From positions 35,246 to 99,245 of the forward strand of contig NZ_JAQTLY010000009.1 in NCBI RefSeq assembly GCF_028714655.1: 64,000 bases of DNA, in the 5' to 3' direction. How positions within the stretch are numbered: position 1 is the first letter of the stretch; every line of letters starts with the position of its first letter. Shown here piece after piece: positions 15,547 to 24,717 of this stretch. The stretch is from Sulfurimonas sp. Its GTDB lineage: Bacteria > Campylobacterota > Campylobacteria > Campylobacterales > Sulfurimonadaceae. The notes below the pieces were generated by a model. That model was given only the letters and a program-made list of their open reading frames with translations, ran no database searches and was not told the origin of the DNA. The translations under genes and the position numbers were made by a program.

Positions 15547-16457
15547 GAGATATAAATAAAAGCGTTTTTGTCGTTTTAAGCTCTAAGGGTGGAGCGGGGA
15601 AGACGACTGCGGCGACGCAATTTTTAATTCCTTATCTGCATGGTGTGCGAGGAGAAGGAGCTGTGCTACCGAAACTCTATGAGGTGGATGTAAAAAATAA
15701 TGCTTCGCAAGGGCTTAGCGAATCTAAGCTTTTTCATGTAGAGCTGATAAAAGATTCACTTAAAGAGCTTGAGAATGTGATTGTTAAAGAGTCAGCTAAC
15801 TTTATGAGAGACTATCCAATCATCTTTGATGTCGGGGTGGGGGAATTTGATAACGCTTTTAAAGCGTTTGCAGATGTTTTTGACGAGGGGGTAACTTATA
15901 TACTACCCACAAAAACAAGTGAAGCGGATTTTGGAAACACTTTTGACTCAATCAGAAGAATAAAAGCTGCTGACTCAGCGGCGGAGTTTATTGTTGTATG
16001 TTCCGACTCAAAGCATGGAGCGGATGAGATTGAATTTTTAAAAGATGAATTTGGTTTGGTTTTTGGGACTTGGTTTAATCCAAAGACTCGAAAACCTTTT
16101 GTGCCTTTATTTAAACAAGCGAATATCCCCGAGAGATTTGTTGTTGTTAAAAGCTCGGAGTTGTTTGATAAAACGACTACGAGTTATAAAACTACTGTTT
16201 ATGAGGCGGCTCTTGAGGGGTTGGCGATAAAAGGGTTTTTACAGGATAAAAACTCGACTGAGCCGCATGCGATTGATAAAGCAATCGCTGATGTTAAAAA
16301 CAAAGGCGTTTTAGAGAGCGATCCTAAAAAGCGGGATGAGCTTTTGGGCGAGTCGGAGTTTTTAAGAAAGACTCGCCGTCACTATCTGAATTGTGCTAAC
16401 TATCATGACAATTTCTTGGCTCCATCATTTAGGGAGTTTTCTAAGCTTTTGTCTTAG
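15543..16457 (+). CDS. ParA/MinD-family ATPase
   Basis: 304 residues from the ATG at 15543 inside the coupled ATGA. The N terminus has the deviant Walker A KGGAGKTT with signature Lys at about 13-20, followed by YEVDVKNN (switch I region) and IIFDVGVGE (Walker B-type strand), then TKTSEADFG. Such ATPases position plasmids, chromosomes or, as VirC1, relaxosomes. The DxxxxN stretch is less canonical than in plasmid ParA. Roles in segregation and in bringing transfer DNA to the pole are both possible. It is followed by inverted repeats and a terminator. Confidence 0.82.
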   Translation: MRDINKSVFVVLSSKGGAGKTTAATQFLIPYLHGVRGEGAVLPKLYEVDVKNNASQGLSESKLFHVELIKDSLKELENVIVKESANFMRDYPIIFDVGVGEFDNAFKAFADVFDEGVTYILPTKTSEADFGNTFDSIRRIKAADSAAEFIVVCSDSKHGADEIEFLKDEFGLVFGTWFNPKTRKPFVPLFKQANIPERFVVVKSSELFDKTTTSYKTTVYEAALEGLAIKGFLQDKNSTEPHAIDKAIADVKNKGVLESDPKKRDELLGESEFLRKTRRHYLNCANYHDNFLAPSFREFSKLLS

Positions 16458-16501
16458 CACCCGTTTCGTAAACCCTCGCCATTTATGGCGGGGTGGTTCA
16501 C
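16456..16501 (+). repeat. 46-bp inverted-repeat element, copy 1
   Basis: Begins at the stop of the ParA-like gene: AGCACCCGTTTCGTAAAC, then an imperfect palindrome (CCTCGCCAT, TT, ATGGCGGGG, TGGTTCAC). A second copy lies at 30151-30196 with about six differences. Both follow the last gene of an operon, so a role in transcript end formation is plausible, but there is no T-run directly after. Confidence 0.65.
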
Positions 16502-16530
16502 AAATTCTCACATATAGTTATTAAAAACGG

Positions 16531-16590
16531 GCTCGTACACTTATTTGGCGTGCAGGTCTGGTAGCCAACGAGCTAACTTCTTCTTTTTTC
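16531..16590 (+). terminator. Probable terminator after the ParA operon
   Basis: GCTCGT (16531-16536) pairs with ACGAGC (16568-16573) and TTGGC (16545-16549) with GCCAA (16564-16568 region), with a bulge on the 5' side. It is followed by TAACTTCTTCTTTTTT. The surrounding 370 bp between 16457 and 16828 hold no convincing gene, only this terminator, the 46-bp element, cassette C and promoter copy 4. Confidence 0.55.
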
Positions 16591-16689
16591 CTTTGCTCCG
16601 CTTGTGTTTTTTTGGGCAGGCGGTGGCTTATTTTCTTTTTAATATCTTTCCAAAGTCCTAGAGATGCTTTCCTTGCGGGACTGCGTATT

Positions 16690-16768
16690 CGCCATCCACA
16701 TCATATTAAGCGATGTTCTCTGCATAAGCAAGCAATCTCTCTAATTCTTAGAGAGATTGCTTGCTTAA
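16690..16768 (+). other. Hairpin cassette C (upstream of secretin operon)
   Basis: A weak first hairpin (ACATC/GATGT) is followed by a 20-bp perfect stem, 16725-16744 with 16748-16767, closed by a 3-base loop. The outer part is TAAGCAAGCAA / TTGCTTGCTTA and the inner part TCTCTCTAA / TTAGAGAGA. Promoter copy 4 starts five bases later. It lacks the first inner arm of cassettes D and F. Confidence 0.75.
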
Positions 16769-16772
16769 GGAA

Positions 16773-16797
16773 AAATTTATTATATATTTATTATAAT
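16773..16797 (+). promoter_or_regulatory. Shared element promoter, copy 4 (pilus operon)
   Basis: TTATTATATA-T-TTATTATAAT, 31 bp upstream of the secretin ATG and five bases after cassette C. It drives the type IVb pilus operon. Confidence 0.78.
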
Positions 16798-16827
16798 TAT
16801 CGAGATTTATACTAAAAGGAAAAAAAG

Positions 16828-18624
16828 ATGACTAGAGTCTCACTTGGTGTTACATATCTTGTCACTGCCGCTTTGGTTTTGGGCGGGTGTAGCACAACCA
16901 AACGGATGGAGAGTTATTCAGCGGATGTCGTTAAGGATAATAATGTCTCATCTGTCACAAAAAGCAATCTTGAAAGTGAGTTTAAAGAAATAATTGTTAC
17001 ACCGACCGAGGTGGATATTTCTACTCCCAAGACAATCAAGAGCGTCTTGAGGGAACTTCAAGATATAGACAGCAAGATATACATGCTTGATAGCGGCTCT
17101 AAAAATATGGAGATTCCGATTAATAAAAGATTTAAAATTAAATCTTTGGAAGATTTGAAATCTTATCTTTCAACAACTACGGATTATACCGTGGAAGTTG
17201 CAAGCAATAAATTTAGAGTCGATTTGCCTAAGATGATTAGAATCATTCATAAAAACTCTGTTTTGCAAAATATTGTAAAACAATCAATTCCTCTTAGTAT
17301 TGTTTCGCAAAACTCCCACATGACGGCAAAAGATGCTCTTGTTGCCGTTTCAAAGGAGACTAAATTTTCTCTTATTTTTAAATATGCAAATTTAGCTAAT
17401 GCAAAAACCTCACTTGATGCACTCTCAGGGCAAGGTGTTTCAAATTTTGGCGGGGCGGGGGGGCAAAATTTGAATGTGGGGATTTTTGATAATGCCATCA
17501 TCAATTTTCAAGGCAATAATTTAGCCGACTTTTTCTCATATATCGAAAACAGCTTTGATGTTTATGTCGATGTTGACTATGAGAAAAAGCAGATCGTCAT
17601 ATCGCAGATAAAAGCTAACTTTTTAAAACTAGCACTCAGTGATGTCTTTATAGAATCTAAAGAGTCGCAAACTACGGGTAGTAATGATAATAAGAGCGGG
17701 GGGAAGCTTACTACATCTAATATTTATATTAAGATGTATAAGGAGCTTGAAAATAAACTTAATGCGGTGTTCGGTTTAAGCAGCGGGGCGACCACTGGTG
17801 CGGCACAAGCTACAAATGAGTATTATAAAATAGATTCAAACAACGGCGAAGCGTTGATTGTGGCAGGGAGAGAGAAATTAGAGAGAGCGAGAGAGGTCAT
17901 AAACAGTTTTAATGAGAATTACTCCAAGAGTGTTTATGTAGATTTTAGAATATATGAAGTGCTTGTCTATAATGACAATCGCCTTGGAAGTAAAATCTCC
18001 GGCAGCAGTGGCAGATTTAATATGAATCTAAACAGCGAGGCTTCGTCTGTTTTAGATTTTACCCGTACTACAGGGACACTTACACTTAATACTTTTATAG
18101 ATTCACTCCATAAGTATGGGCATGTAATAAAGGGTTATAGGGTTTCGTCAAGAATGACAAATAATATCCCAAAATCGTTGCAGCTTACTACTATGGATGA
18201 ATATGTAAGCAGAATAACCGATAATACAACTACCGCTACGGGAGTGACGAATACGCAGATAAGCAACGAGACTACCACTCTTATCTATGGTAAGACTATT
18301 ACAATGAAACCGTCAGTTTTCTCTGATAGTTGCGCCATTGAAATTGATTTTCAGGCAACGGGCAAGCCGTCGCTGCAAACAAGAAATCTAGGCAATAATC
18401 AGATAGAGATTGCGACTAACAAGACGAACGATATCTATCGTGATATCGTTCGTCTGAGAAATAACGAAACGGTTATTGTAAATACCATTCAAGATTCAAT
18501 GGCGGCGAGTGAATACTCAGGGGTCGTGCCGATTGAAAATTTTATTATCGGCGGGACGAGTGATAAATCGTTTCTTAAGAGAGAGACGATTTATATAATT
18601 TCATTAAAAGGGGTTTCAGATTGA
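16828..18624 (+). CDS. Type IVb pilus lipoprotein secretin (PilN-like)
   Basis: 598 residues, RBS AAAAGGA. The signal peptide ends in lipobox VLGGC with Cys21, which is typical of IncI PilN and BfpB secretins that are themselves lipoproteins. The middle contains small N-domain-like folds (residues 90-260) and the C-terminal third a secretin barrel: VDFRIYEVLVYN, a long Ser/Gly/Thr stretch, VRLRNNETVIVNTI and terminal RETIYIISLKG. It would form the outer-membrane gate for the pilus. Thin type IV pili of IncI-type plasmids stabilise mating pairs in liquid, which is the likely role here. Confidence 0.85.
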   Translation: MTRVSLGVTYLVTAALVLGGCSTTKRMESYSADVVKDNNVSSVTKSNLESEFKEIIVTPTEVDISTPKTIKSVLRELQDIDSKIYMLDSGSKNMEIPINKRFKIKSLEDLKSYLSTTTDYTVEVASNKFRVDLPKMIRIIHKNSVLQNIVKQSIPLSIVSQNSHMTAKDALVAVSKETKFSLIFKYANLANAKTSLDALSGQGVSNFGGAGGQNLNVGIFDNAIINFQGNNLADFFSYIENSFDVYVDVDYEKKQIVISQIKANFLKLALSDVFIESKESQTTGSNDNKSGGKLTTSNIYIKMYKELENKLNAVFGLSSGATTGAAQATNEYYKIDSNNGEALIVAGREKLERAREVINSFNENYSKSVYVDFRIYEVLVYNDNRLGSKISGSSGRFNMNLNSEASSVLDFTRTTGTLTLNTFIDSLHKYGHVIKGYRVSSRMTNNIPKSLQLTTMDEYVSRITDNTTTATGVTNTQISNETTTLIYGKTITMKPSVFSDSCAIEIDFQATGKPSLQTRNLGNNQIEIATNKTNDIYRDIVRLRNNETVIVNTIQDSMAASEYSGVVPIENFIIGGTSDKSFLKRETIYIISLKGVSD

Positions 18625-19052
18625 AAGGTTTTGAGTTGAATAAGGGGGAAAGATTTTCGCATTTGCTGAAATCTTTTACCATCGGGGATATAGGGATGAT
18701 AGATAAGTTTTTCTCCTTTGCCGTTTATACGGATAGGAAAATAAATCCCCAAGAGTATGATGCGTTTATAAAAATACTCGCCGAGTTTTTTAAAACAAAC
18801 GGCATCGAGGATACGGAGAAGTTTAAATATATCGTTGAGCAGGTTGCTCTCAATCTTGAAAATTACGCTAAAAATTTTCAAAATTATATTGAAGACAAGA
18901 ATTTAGTTCTTAAGTTTATCTCCGACAACAAAAGAGATGATATCGCACGAGCGATCTACTCTATTTATGTCGGGGATGGGGAGCTTTCCAAAGAGGAGAG
19001 CGATGTGGTGCAGTATTTTGTCGATAATTTGAATATTCAATTTGAGGAGTAG
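18621..19052 (+). CDS. TerB-like domain protein in pilus operon
   Basis: 143 residues starting with TTG that overlaps the secretin stop; RBS AAAAGGGG is well placed. It is all-helical, with two acidic motifs typical of TerB-like folds: YTDRKINPQEYDAF near 38-51 and YVGDGELSKEESDVV near 115-130, in the place of the usual DGxxxxxE metal-binding pairs. TerB-like domains occur in tellurite-resistance and membrane-linked complexes. A TerB-like gene between secretin and pilin is not part of known IncI pilus operons. Its function here is unknown. Confidence 0.6.
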   Translation: MKGFELNKGERFSHLLKSFTIGDIGMIDKFFSFAVYTDRKINPQEYDAFIKILAEFFKTNGIEDTEKFKYIVEQVALNLENYAKNFQNYIEDKNLVLKFISDNKRDDIARAIYSIYVGDGELSKEESDVVQYFVDNLNIQFEE

Positions 19053-19055
19053 AAA

Positions 19056-19673
19056 ATGGGTAGAAATAGTTTAAAAAGAAATAGAAAAATGAGCGGTGGC
19101 TTTACTATGATAGAGCTTATCTTTGTTGTTGCTGTTATGGCGGTTTTATTCGCCGGAGTTGTTAAGATGGTTACATCGCAAAGTGATACAATCGATGTTA
19201 ATAAGGCGATATCGCAGATTAACTCGGATGTGGCTACGGCGACAGCGCAGTATAAAAAAGATTACTATCTTGCTACTGAAAAATACGCCGTTTTAAATGC
19301 GGAAGTTTTACAGGCTTATCTGCCTAATCCGTCCGACTATACGCTGACGGGTGCGGGAAATGCAAGCAAACTAAATCATACAAAGTTTCCGGGCTACTAT
19401 TTTCAAGTTTTGCCGGACATACACAATGCGACGAATGATTTAAGATACAAAATTTACTTTGACGGCTCAGAAGCAAAGACAACAAAGGTACTAAGCGATC
19501 AAAAAGCGCAGCAGATAGAGTCGATGGTTGCGAACTATTTTCAAAGCCTTTATCCTACCGCATCTAGCCAAATTGCAGGCGGAAGTACGGCGATTGGAGC
19601 GGCAAACACGAATGTTACCGCATCGGTTATTGATAACGATTTAAAAATCGCCGTGGGTAAATGCGGGTTTTAA
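19056..19673 (+). CDS. Type IV prepilin (probable major pilin)
   Basis: 205 residues. A class III signal of 15 residues, basic and ending GG, is followed by FTMIELIFVVAVMAVLF; cleavage after Gly15 gives Phe1 and Glu5 of the mature pilin, both essential features. The hydrophobic helix leads to a Thr/Ala/Asn-rich globular domain with a single Cys near the C terminus (VGKCGF), so no pilin disulfide loop. A strong terminator directly follows, as expected for a pilin made in excess of the assembly proteins. The peptidase that would process it is not in the window. Confidence 0.9.
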   Translation: MGRNSLKRNRKMSGGFTMIELIFVVAVMAVLFAGVVKMVTSQSDTIDVNKAISQINSDVATATAQYKKDYYLATEKYAVLNAEVLQAYLPNPSDYTLTGAGNASKLNHTKFPGYYFQVLPDIHNATNDLRYKIYFDGSEAKTTKVLSDQKAQQIESMVANYFQSLYPTASSQIAGGSTAIGAANTNVTASVIDNDLKIAVGKCGF

Positions 19674-19696
19674 TATAAGTTTGGATTTATTTGTCG

Positions 19697-19735
19697 GCAC
19701 GGGGGTTGTTTTTAACCCCCGTGCTTTTATATTTT
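19697..19735 (+). terminator. Terminator/attenuator after the prepilin gene
   Basis: Perfect 11-bp stem GCACGGGGGTT (19697-19707) / AACCCCCGTGC (19714-19724) followed by TTTTATATTTTT. It lies inside the pilus operon, so it probably reduces read-through into the assembly genes and keeps pilin mRNA most abundant. Confidence 0.85.
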
Positions 19736-19748
19736 TAGGGAGATGGCG

Positions 19749-20369
19749 ATGAAAAAAATTTTATTGAGTGCAGTTTTGGTTTCTTTGGCTTTTGGCGAGG
19801 TTATTGATAAGGATAATATTCTTAATCAATTAAAAGAGCTTCAAAAAGCAAAAGCGGAACTCTCTAGGAGTGCGAATTCTCCTGAAGCTTTGAGAGAGAA
19901 AGAGGACGAAAAGCTGCGGGCTAAAAATATTGTTAAGGTTGGGCATTTGAAGAAAATGGTCGGCTCTTTATCTTCTCTTGCAAGCGATGAGATTATAATT
20001 CCAGCGGGGAAGTTTTCGCAGACGGATATTAACGGCAAAAAAAGCTTTTTTATTTTTGAGCAAGATCTTCAAAATGCTATTTATCAAAACAGGGAGCTTC
20101 GACAAAGAAGCCAAAAGATAAGGCTTTTAGAAAAGCAGATAAATTTTCTCAGCGAGGACGCATTGCCGTCTGATATACAAAAAGTGGTTATGGATATGGA
20201 GCAGCTGCTACAATTTGGCTCGGGCAATAGTTTTATGTCCGGCACAACGAGTACAAATAGTACACAGAAGCCACTTATTGAGCTCAGAGAGGATGGGATT
20301 TATAAGGGCTATAAAATCCATGGTAATGAGAATGGAATAGTTCTTGAACCTATTGGCACGGTCGGCTAA
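19749..20369 (+). CDS. Exported pilus accessory protein (PilP-like position)
   Basis: 206 residues from ATG 19749, six bases after AGGGAG; an ATG two codons upstream is the alternative. There is a short signal peptide (KKILLSAVLVSLAFG). The mature part is a Leu/Glu/Lys helix with coiled-coil character (25-150), then a Ser/Gly/Thr linker and a small beta-rich C terminus (GIYKGYKIHGNENGIVLEPIG) that resembles the beta domain of PilP-type secretin partners. In PilP and GspC families such a domain contacts secretin N-domains. Assignment rests on position and layout. Confidence 0.6.
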   Translation: MKKILLSAVLVSLAFGEVIDKDNILNQLKELQKAKAELSRSANSPEALREKEDEKLRAKNIVKVGHLKKMVGSLSSLASDEIIIPAGKFSQTDINGKKSFFIFEQDLQNAIYQNRELRQRSQKIRLLEKQINFLSEDALPSDIQKVVMDMEQLLQFGSGNSFMSGTTSTNSTQKPLIELREDGIYKGYKIHGNENGIVLEPIGTVG

Positions 20370-20370
20370 G

Positions 20371-21450
20371 ATGAGTTTTCTAAATGATTTAGGTTCGCTT
20401 TCGTCTTTTAATGCGTTTACGCTTACAAAAAGACAGAGTGACGAACTGCTTCAAGATATTGCCGCTGAGATAGAAATAGGTGCTAATTTTGACGATATTT
20501 TATTTGATCTTGCGACTGAAGATTATAGTAAAAATCGTAAAGTTTCGGCTGTGCTTAAAGCAATAGCGTCTGATTTGGAATATTTGGAAATAGAGGATAT
20601 TTTACTAAAGTATAAAATCATCTCACATGACGAGTATGTTTTGGTAAAAAATTCCAATAATCTTGCTGCTGCAATCCGCAATATCATTGATTTAAGGGAA
20701 GAGGGGCGGAGATTTTTCGCTTGGACGAAAAATTATCTTCTCACGCCGGGAGTTATTGCGGCGGCGGGGGTTGTTTTACAGATACCGCTTACGGAGACGC
20801 TTTCTAAGATATTATATACAGAGATAATTCCTGCTATTACGGCATCAAAAGGCTCTGCTCCTTTTGTGGTTCTTCCGTTTTACATGGAAAATACTCTTTG
20901 GGTTTATGTTTTTGCTGCCCTGTTTTTTGTTATTGTCGGGGGGATTTGGGGGGCTTGGAGATATCTCTATAATACAAATCCCGCTTTTGTTTATAAGCAT
21001 TTTGAGATTAAGTTTTATGACGATTTTTTTTATTATTTTAAGGTTATAGATATAATAAAAAAATCGCAACCTACCTTGACTGTGGATGTTATTTTTGAAG
21101 AGATTGGGCAAAGTGTCTCTAATGAGAGAATTAAGAGATTTTTTCTTGATATGGGGGAGAAAAAAGATGATTTTTGGTTTGATTTTGAAAGATTCGGTGC
21201 GCCTTTTGGCGTTGTTAAAAAAATAAAGAAATATGAAGAGCATGATGCTCTTTTTAAAGAGTTGAATTTTGTTGAAAACGGCAAAAAAAAAGGTTTTTTA
21301 TGGTTTTTAAAAACAAAGAGAGATTCTAAGATGGAGTCTATCTATAAATGGACACATAAAGTTCTCTTGATGAGTGCGTATACTTTTGTCTTGTTTTATA
21401 TTCTTATGACAGTAGTTGCTTTTGTTGGCGCTATCGTTAGTATGATCTAA
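20371..21450 (+). CDS. Pilus inner-membrane platform protein (T2SF/PilR-like)
   Basis: 359 residues from ATG 20371 just after the previous stop. A cytoplasmic helical domain (1-110) is followed by hydrophobic segments at about 118-150, 170-195 and 330-358, with a second helical domain at 205-320. This duplicated helical domain plus three membrane spans, ending in a C-terminal helix, is the GspF/PilC/PilR architecture. It anchors the assembly ATPase and moves pilin subunits out of the membrane. It is followed by two GspL/M-like genes. Confidence 0.75.
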   Translation: MSFLNDLGSLSSFNAFTLTKRQSDELLQDIAAEIEIGANFDDILFDLATEDYSKNRKVSAVLKAIASDLEYLEIEDILLKYKIISHDEYVLVKNSNNLAAAIRNIIDLREEGRRFFAWTKNYLLTPGVIAAAGVVLQIPLTETLSKILYTEIIPAITASKGSAPFVVLPFYMENTLWVYVFAALFFVIVGGIWGAWRYLYNTNPAFVYKHFEIKFYDDFFYYFKVIDIIKKSQPTLTVDVIFEEIGQSVSNERIKRFFLDMGEKKDDFWFDFERFGAPFGVVKKIKKYEEHDALFKELNFVENGKKKGFLWFLKTKRDSKMESIYKWTHKVLLMSAYTFVLFYILMTVVAFVGAIVSMI

Positions 21451-21460
21451 GGAGATTGTT

Positions 21461-22207
21461 TTGAAATTTTTTAGTATAAGTATTGATGAGTTTACAATAG
21501 GAGAGGTCGTCTCTCTTGAGAAATATGACTTATTTAAGAGTGGGCACTCTATGGGGTTTATTAAGAACTTTAAAAATGGGCGGTTTTTGAAGTTTGATAA
21601 TTCAAAAGACGCATTTATTGCGAATGTTGTCGCAAAAAATTATGCGGATATCTATAGGGATGGCGCGCTTTTGATATTCTGTGAAATTAAGAGCGGCGGC
21701 GGGGCTTCCCTTTGTTTTATGGATACAGCTGCTTTGAGCGAAAATGATGGTATCGTTAAGCTTGAAAATCTCAATGCGCAGAAGTTTGCAAGTGATAAAA
21801 ATAAGATAGAGGATATGCTTTTATTTTTTAAAACTACCTCTTACCGCCCGATAAGATATTTTATCTCAGGTGGGGTTAATGGATGTGCCGACGCTATTGC
21901 GGCGATCGGGGAAGAGATGGACGAGAAAATGATTAGGGCGTTTATGCCTAAGCCGTTTTTGAGTGCTTCTTCTAAAAATAAAATGGTTTTAAAGATGGCG
22001 GGTGCGTTTTTGGTTCCGCTGCTTTTGAGCTTTGTTGTCGGAAGTCTCTATGAGGGTTCTGCAACTGGAAGAATTTCGACCGTAGCTAAAAAATTAACGA
22101 ACGAACGAACGGCGATGGCGAGTGAGGTAGAAGCTCTTCGTGCCAATCCTCTTATTGTGAATGAGAAGAGTATTGGTACAATATCTCATAAAAGGATAGC
22201 GATATGA
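21461..22207 (+). CDS. Pilus assembly protein, GspL/PilM-PilN-like
   Basis: 248 residues; the start is TTG after RBS AAGGAGA. A soluble N-terminal alpha/beta domain (1-175) precedes one transmembrane helix at about 182-202, followed by a short periplasmic helix. A cytoplasmic domain, one helix and a short periplasmic tail is the layout of GspL or of PilM/N fusions that tie the ATPase to the platform. It overlaps the next gene by four bases. No actin-like ATP motif is visible. Confidence 0.55.
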   Translation: MKFFSISIDEFTIGEVVSLEKYDLFKSGHSMGFIKNFKNGRFLKFDNSKDAFIANVVAKNYADIYRDGALLIFCEIKSGGGASLCFMDTAALSENDGIVKLENLNAQKFASDKNKIEDMLLFFKTTSYRPIRYFISGGVNGCADAIAAIGEEMDEKMIRAFMPKPFLSASSKNKMVLKMAGAFLVPLLLSFVVGSLYEGSATGRISTVAKKLTNERTAMASEVEALRANPLIVNEKSIGTISHKRIAI

Positions 22208-22779
22208 TTGTTAGCTATATTAAAAATGGAGTACGCAATGCCACTCTTGGGGGAGTGGCGGCTATGGTTGCTTTGGGTGGGTACTATTTTTTTAAAATCT
22301 CCTCTATTGAGGAGTCTTCGCCGCTACTTGCTCTGATAAAGAACGAGAAGTCGGCTATTGAGGCGTTGAGGCTACAAAAGGGAGAGCTTGAAGCTAAGAT
22401 TGAAAAGCTATCGGCTTTGGATAAAGAGACTACGCAATTAGTGGCTTTGCAAAAGAAGTATGAGATGAATCCGCAGAAGACGAGCGCAGATCTTACAGAG
22501 ATATTTAATATGCTCTCTAACGAGTATGGACTTTTTAGCGTTACGGTGGTGGATGTTGCACCGGATGGAGATTTTTTAAATCTTTTGAATGTTCGGCTTG
22601 TTGTTAATGCTGCGGATGTTGCGGCGTTGGATGAAGCGAGTCGGGCGGGGTATATGCGTAAGATGCGCGAGCTCGTTGTTTTGTATTTGTATAAAAACAG
22701 GGAGCTTTTCTCAATACATGGAGATATTGGGAAAAGCGGGAATGATGGGTTGAGCTTTAAGATTATTAAGAGGGGGTGA
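22204..22779 (+). CDS. Pilus assembly protein, PilO/GspM-like
   Basis: 191 residues. An N-terminal transmembrane helix (about 15-32) is followed by a periplasmic coiled coil (45-85) and a ferredoxin-like C-terminal domain with VTVVDV and NVRLVVNA strands. This is the PilO/GspM design, which forms the inner-membrane ring together with the preceding gene product. It is the last gene of the promoter-copy-4 operon before an unrelated A-rich gene. Confidence 0.6.
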   Translation: MIVSYIKNGVRNATLGGVAAMVALGGYYFFKISSIEESSPLLALIKNEKSAIEALRLQKGELEAKIEKLSALDKETTQLVALQKKYEMNPQKTSADLTEIFNMLSNEYGLFSVTVVDVAPDGDFLNLLNVRLVVNAADVAALDEASRAGYMRKMRELVVLYLYKNRELFSIHGDIGKSGNDGLSFKIIKRG

Positions 22780-22836
22780 GGGTTTTCCTTGCCTTTTTTT
22801 TGGTTTGGTTTTTTTTGAAATTCTTTGGATTTTTAC

Positions 22837-22867
22837 TTGACATTATATCCGATTATCGGATATAATG
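22837..22867 (+). promoter_or_regulatory. Sigma-70-type promoter overlapped by a 27-bp palindromic operator, copy 1
   Basis: TTGACA (22837-22842), 18-bp spacer, TATAAT (22861-22866). The palindrome CATTATATCCGAT, T, ATCGGATATAATG (22841-22867; only the centre is asymmetric) covers the spacer and -10, so a bound regulator would block transcription. The TATCC-N7-GGATA core recalls HipB/XRE-type operators. The same palindrome recurs at 42308-42334. Confidence 0.8.
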
Positions 22868-22900
22868 GTGGATATAAATGAGATTGAGGGAGTGGAGAAG

Positions 22901-24616
22901 ATGTTTAGTTTTAATAAAAACAAGGATTTTTTAATCGGCAATCATTCTATAATAATTGCCGATTCAATATACGAAAACATCTCGGAAGATAAAATAAAAA
23001 AACTTTACAATGCAGGTTTTATCGGAATGAATCACAATGATTCCAAAAGTAAAAAAGATGCCTTAGTAGAAAGAATAAAAATATTAAGCACCTATGGAAT
23101 ATTTGATATTAATGAGTGGTACTTGTCGGGCGCAGAGTACCACAAAGGCAGAACCTCTTGTATATGTGGGCAATCAAATATAAGTAATCGTTACATTTTA
23201 ACTAACAGGAGCAATGGCTCAAAAGTATCAATTGGTGCTAGTTGTCTAAAAGAACACTTCCGTCTATCTTTAACCGCAGAGGCAAAGGAAGTTATGGGTT
23301 TTTCTAAAACACACACAAATCCATATGTGTGGCTAGGGCATAAATATGATGCTCTTATCTTTGCTTCACTTGGGTTTAAAAATGCAACAAAATATTTTCA
23401 ATTGCGCAATACAAAAAAAACAGTTCCTGAAGATTTTAATATAAAAATAAAAGACATGTTGGTAAAAAGCTTATGGATTTTCAAGAGTGAAAAATGGCAT
23501 AAAAAACTAGAAAGAGCAAGAAGACTATATGTTTTTATTGTCAATAATCGAAGCGGAGCAAAAAAAGATAAGGATTCTGGTAAAGATTTTTCACAAATAA
23601 TAGCTGGCGAAATAAACGAAAGAGCTCTTGCGCTTATTATATTATTAAATTCCGCCCGTAGGTTTTTTGAAAAAAATAGAAGTAATGAAAATTCAAACTA
23701 TGTTCTAAATATTAATTTATCAAATATTAAAAAAATAGAATCTCTGTTTTTGGAGTATAAAACCAAAGAACTACAGCAATTTAGAACGACAAGGGAAATA
23801 GTTGGCTTAATAGAGATGCTAGATGAAGCTAAAGTTACGCTAAAAAGCAGTGAGAATAATCAAAATTGTGAACGCATTGAAACCATTTGTGCATTTTTAT
23901 TAAAAGCAGAAAAATATACGGAAACTTTTTTCAAAGAATATTTAAGCTATGAAAATATTAGAACTATAAGAAGTCTAGGGGTGGAAAAAAGTGAAAACAG
24001 CAGCAAAGAAATTAAGATTAGTGAAGAAGCTGATAACATAGAACCTCTAAGCACTAAAAACAAAAAGTCTAAATTGATTACATATTCTGCAAAGCAAATA
24101 GAAATTCACAATAAAAATAACCAAGAGTGGCTGGCTATTTCGGAAATTTTGGATGTTTCTTTTGCTGCTCCAAAAACATCACTAAAAAATATATCCTTAC
24201 TGTTGGGCGAACTAATATCTTCACTTAAAAAAGAATTTAAAGATGATCAAGAACAAAAAGCAAATGAAATATACTCAATAGGCAATCTTTTGCACTCAAT
24301 AAGACATTTTCCAGGACATTATCTTTTATCTTCAGATTTTGAGTCTGACAAAAAGAAAATCTTGATTTTTTTAGAAAAAATTATTATTTACAAAAAGAAA
24401 AAATATTTGAAAAAATATAATGTTCATTTAAGCAATCAGAGAGATTCATTGCTTAAAGAAAATACAGCTATCCCAGTTGTTAAGAAAGCTAATATAATAC
24501 AATCAACAAACCCGTCAAAACCCAAAAAAGCAAAGCCGTTTAATGGAATTGATATAAGTGACTATGTGAGTAAAAATAAGGGTTTGAAGATTGTTAAAAA
24601 AGCAGAATCTAAGTGA
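22901..24616 (+). CDS. Hypothetical A-rich cargo protein with Cys cluster
   Basis: 571 residues from ATG 22901, preceded by GGGAGTGGAG; an in-frame ATG at 22865 lies inside the operator and is a poor start. Near residue 65 there is a Cys cluster (SCICGQSN, then GASCLKEHF) that could bind zinc. The rest is helical and Lys/Asn/Glu-rich. Its A-rich codon choice on the + strand (AAA, ATA, GAA) differs sharply from the T/G-rich pilus genes around it, and it has its own operator-controlled promoter. It looks like acquired cargo inserted into the pilus operon. I recognise no family. Confidence 0.7.
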   Translation: MFSFNKNKDFLIGNHSIIIADSIYENISEDKIKKLYNAGFIGMNHNDSKSKKDALVERIKILSTYGIFDINEWYLSGAEYHKGRTSCICGQSNISNRYILTNRSNGSKVSIGASCLKEHFRLSLTAEAKEVMGFSKTHTNPYVWLGHKYDALIFASLGFKNATKYFQLRNTKKTVPEDFNIKIKDMLVKSLWIFKSEKWHKKLERARRLYVFIVNNRSGAKKDKDSGKDFSQIIAGEINERALALIILLNSARRFFEKNRSNENSNYVLNINLSNIKKIESLFLEYKTKELQQFRTTREIVGLIEMLDEAKVTLKSSENNQNCERIETICAFLLKAEKYTETFFKEYLSYENIRTIRSLGVEKSENSSKEIKISEEADNIEPLSTKNKKSKLITYSAKQIEIHNKNNQEWLAISEILDVSFAAPKTSLKNISLLLGELISSLKKEFKDDQEQKANEIYSIGNLLHSIRHFPGHYLLSSDFESDKKKILIFLEKIIIYKKKKYLKKYNVHLSNQRDSLLKENTAIPVVKKANIIQSTNPSKPKKAKPFNGIDISDYVSKNKGLKIVKKAESK

Positions 24617-24717
24617 GCGGCGGGAAGTGTTTAAATCAGACTATTGCCAAGTGGTTAAAATTTAATTATGACACTTAGAGAAGAAATAGCTAATTGGTAA
24701 TTATATAAGGGGTTGAA

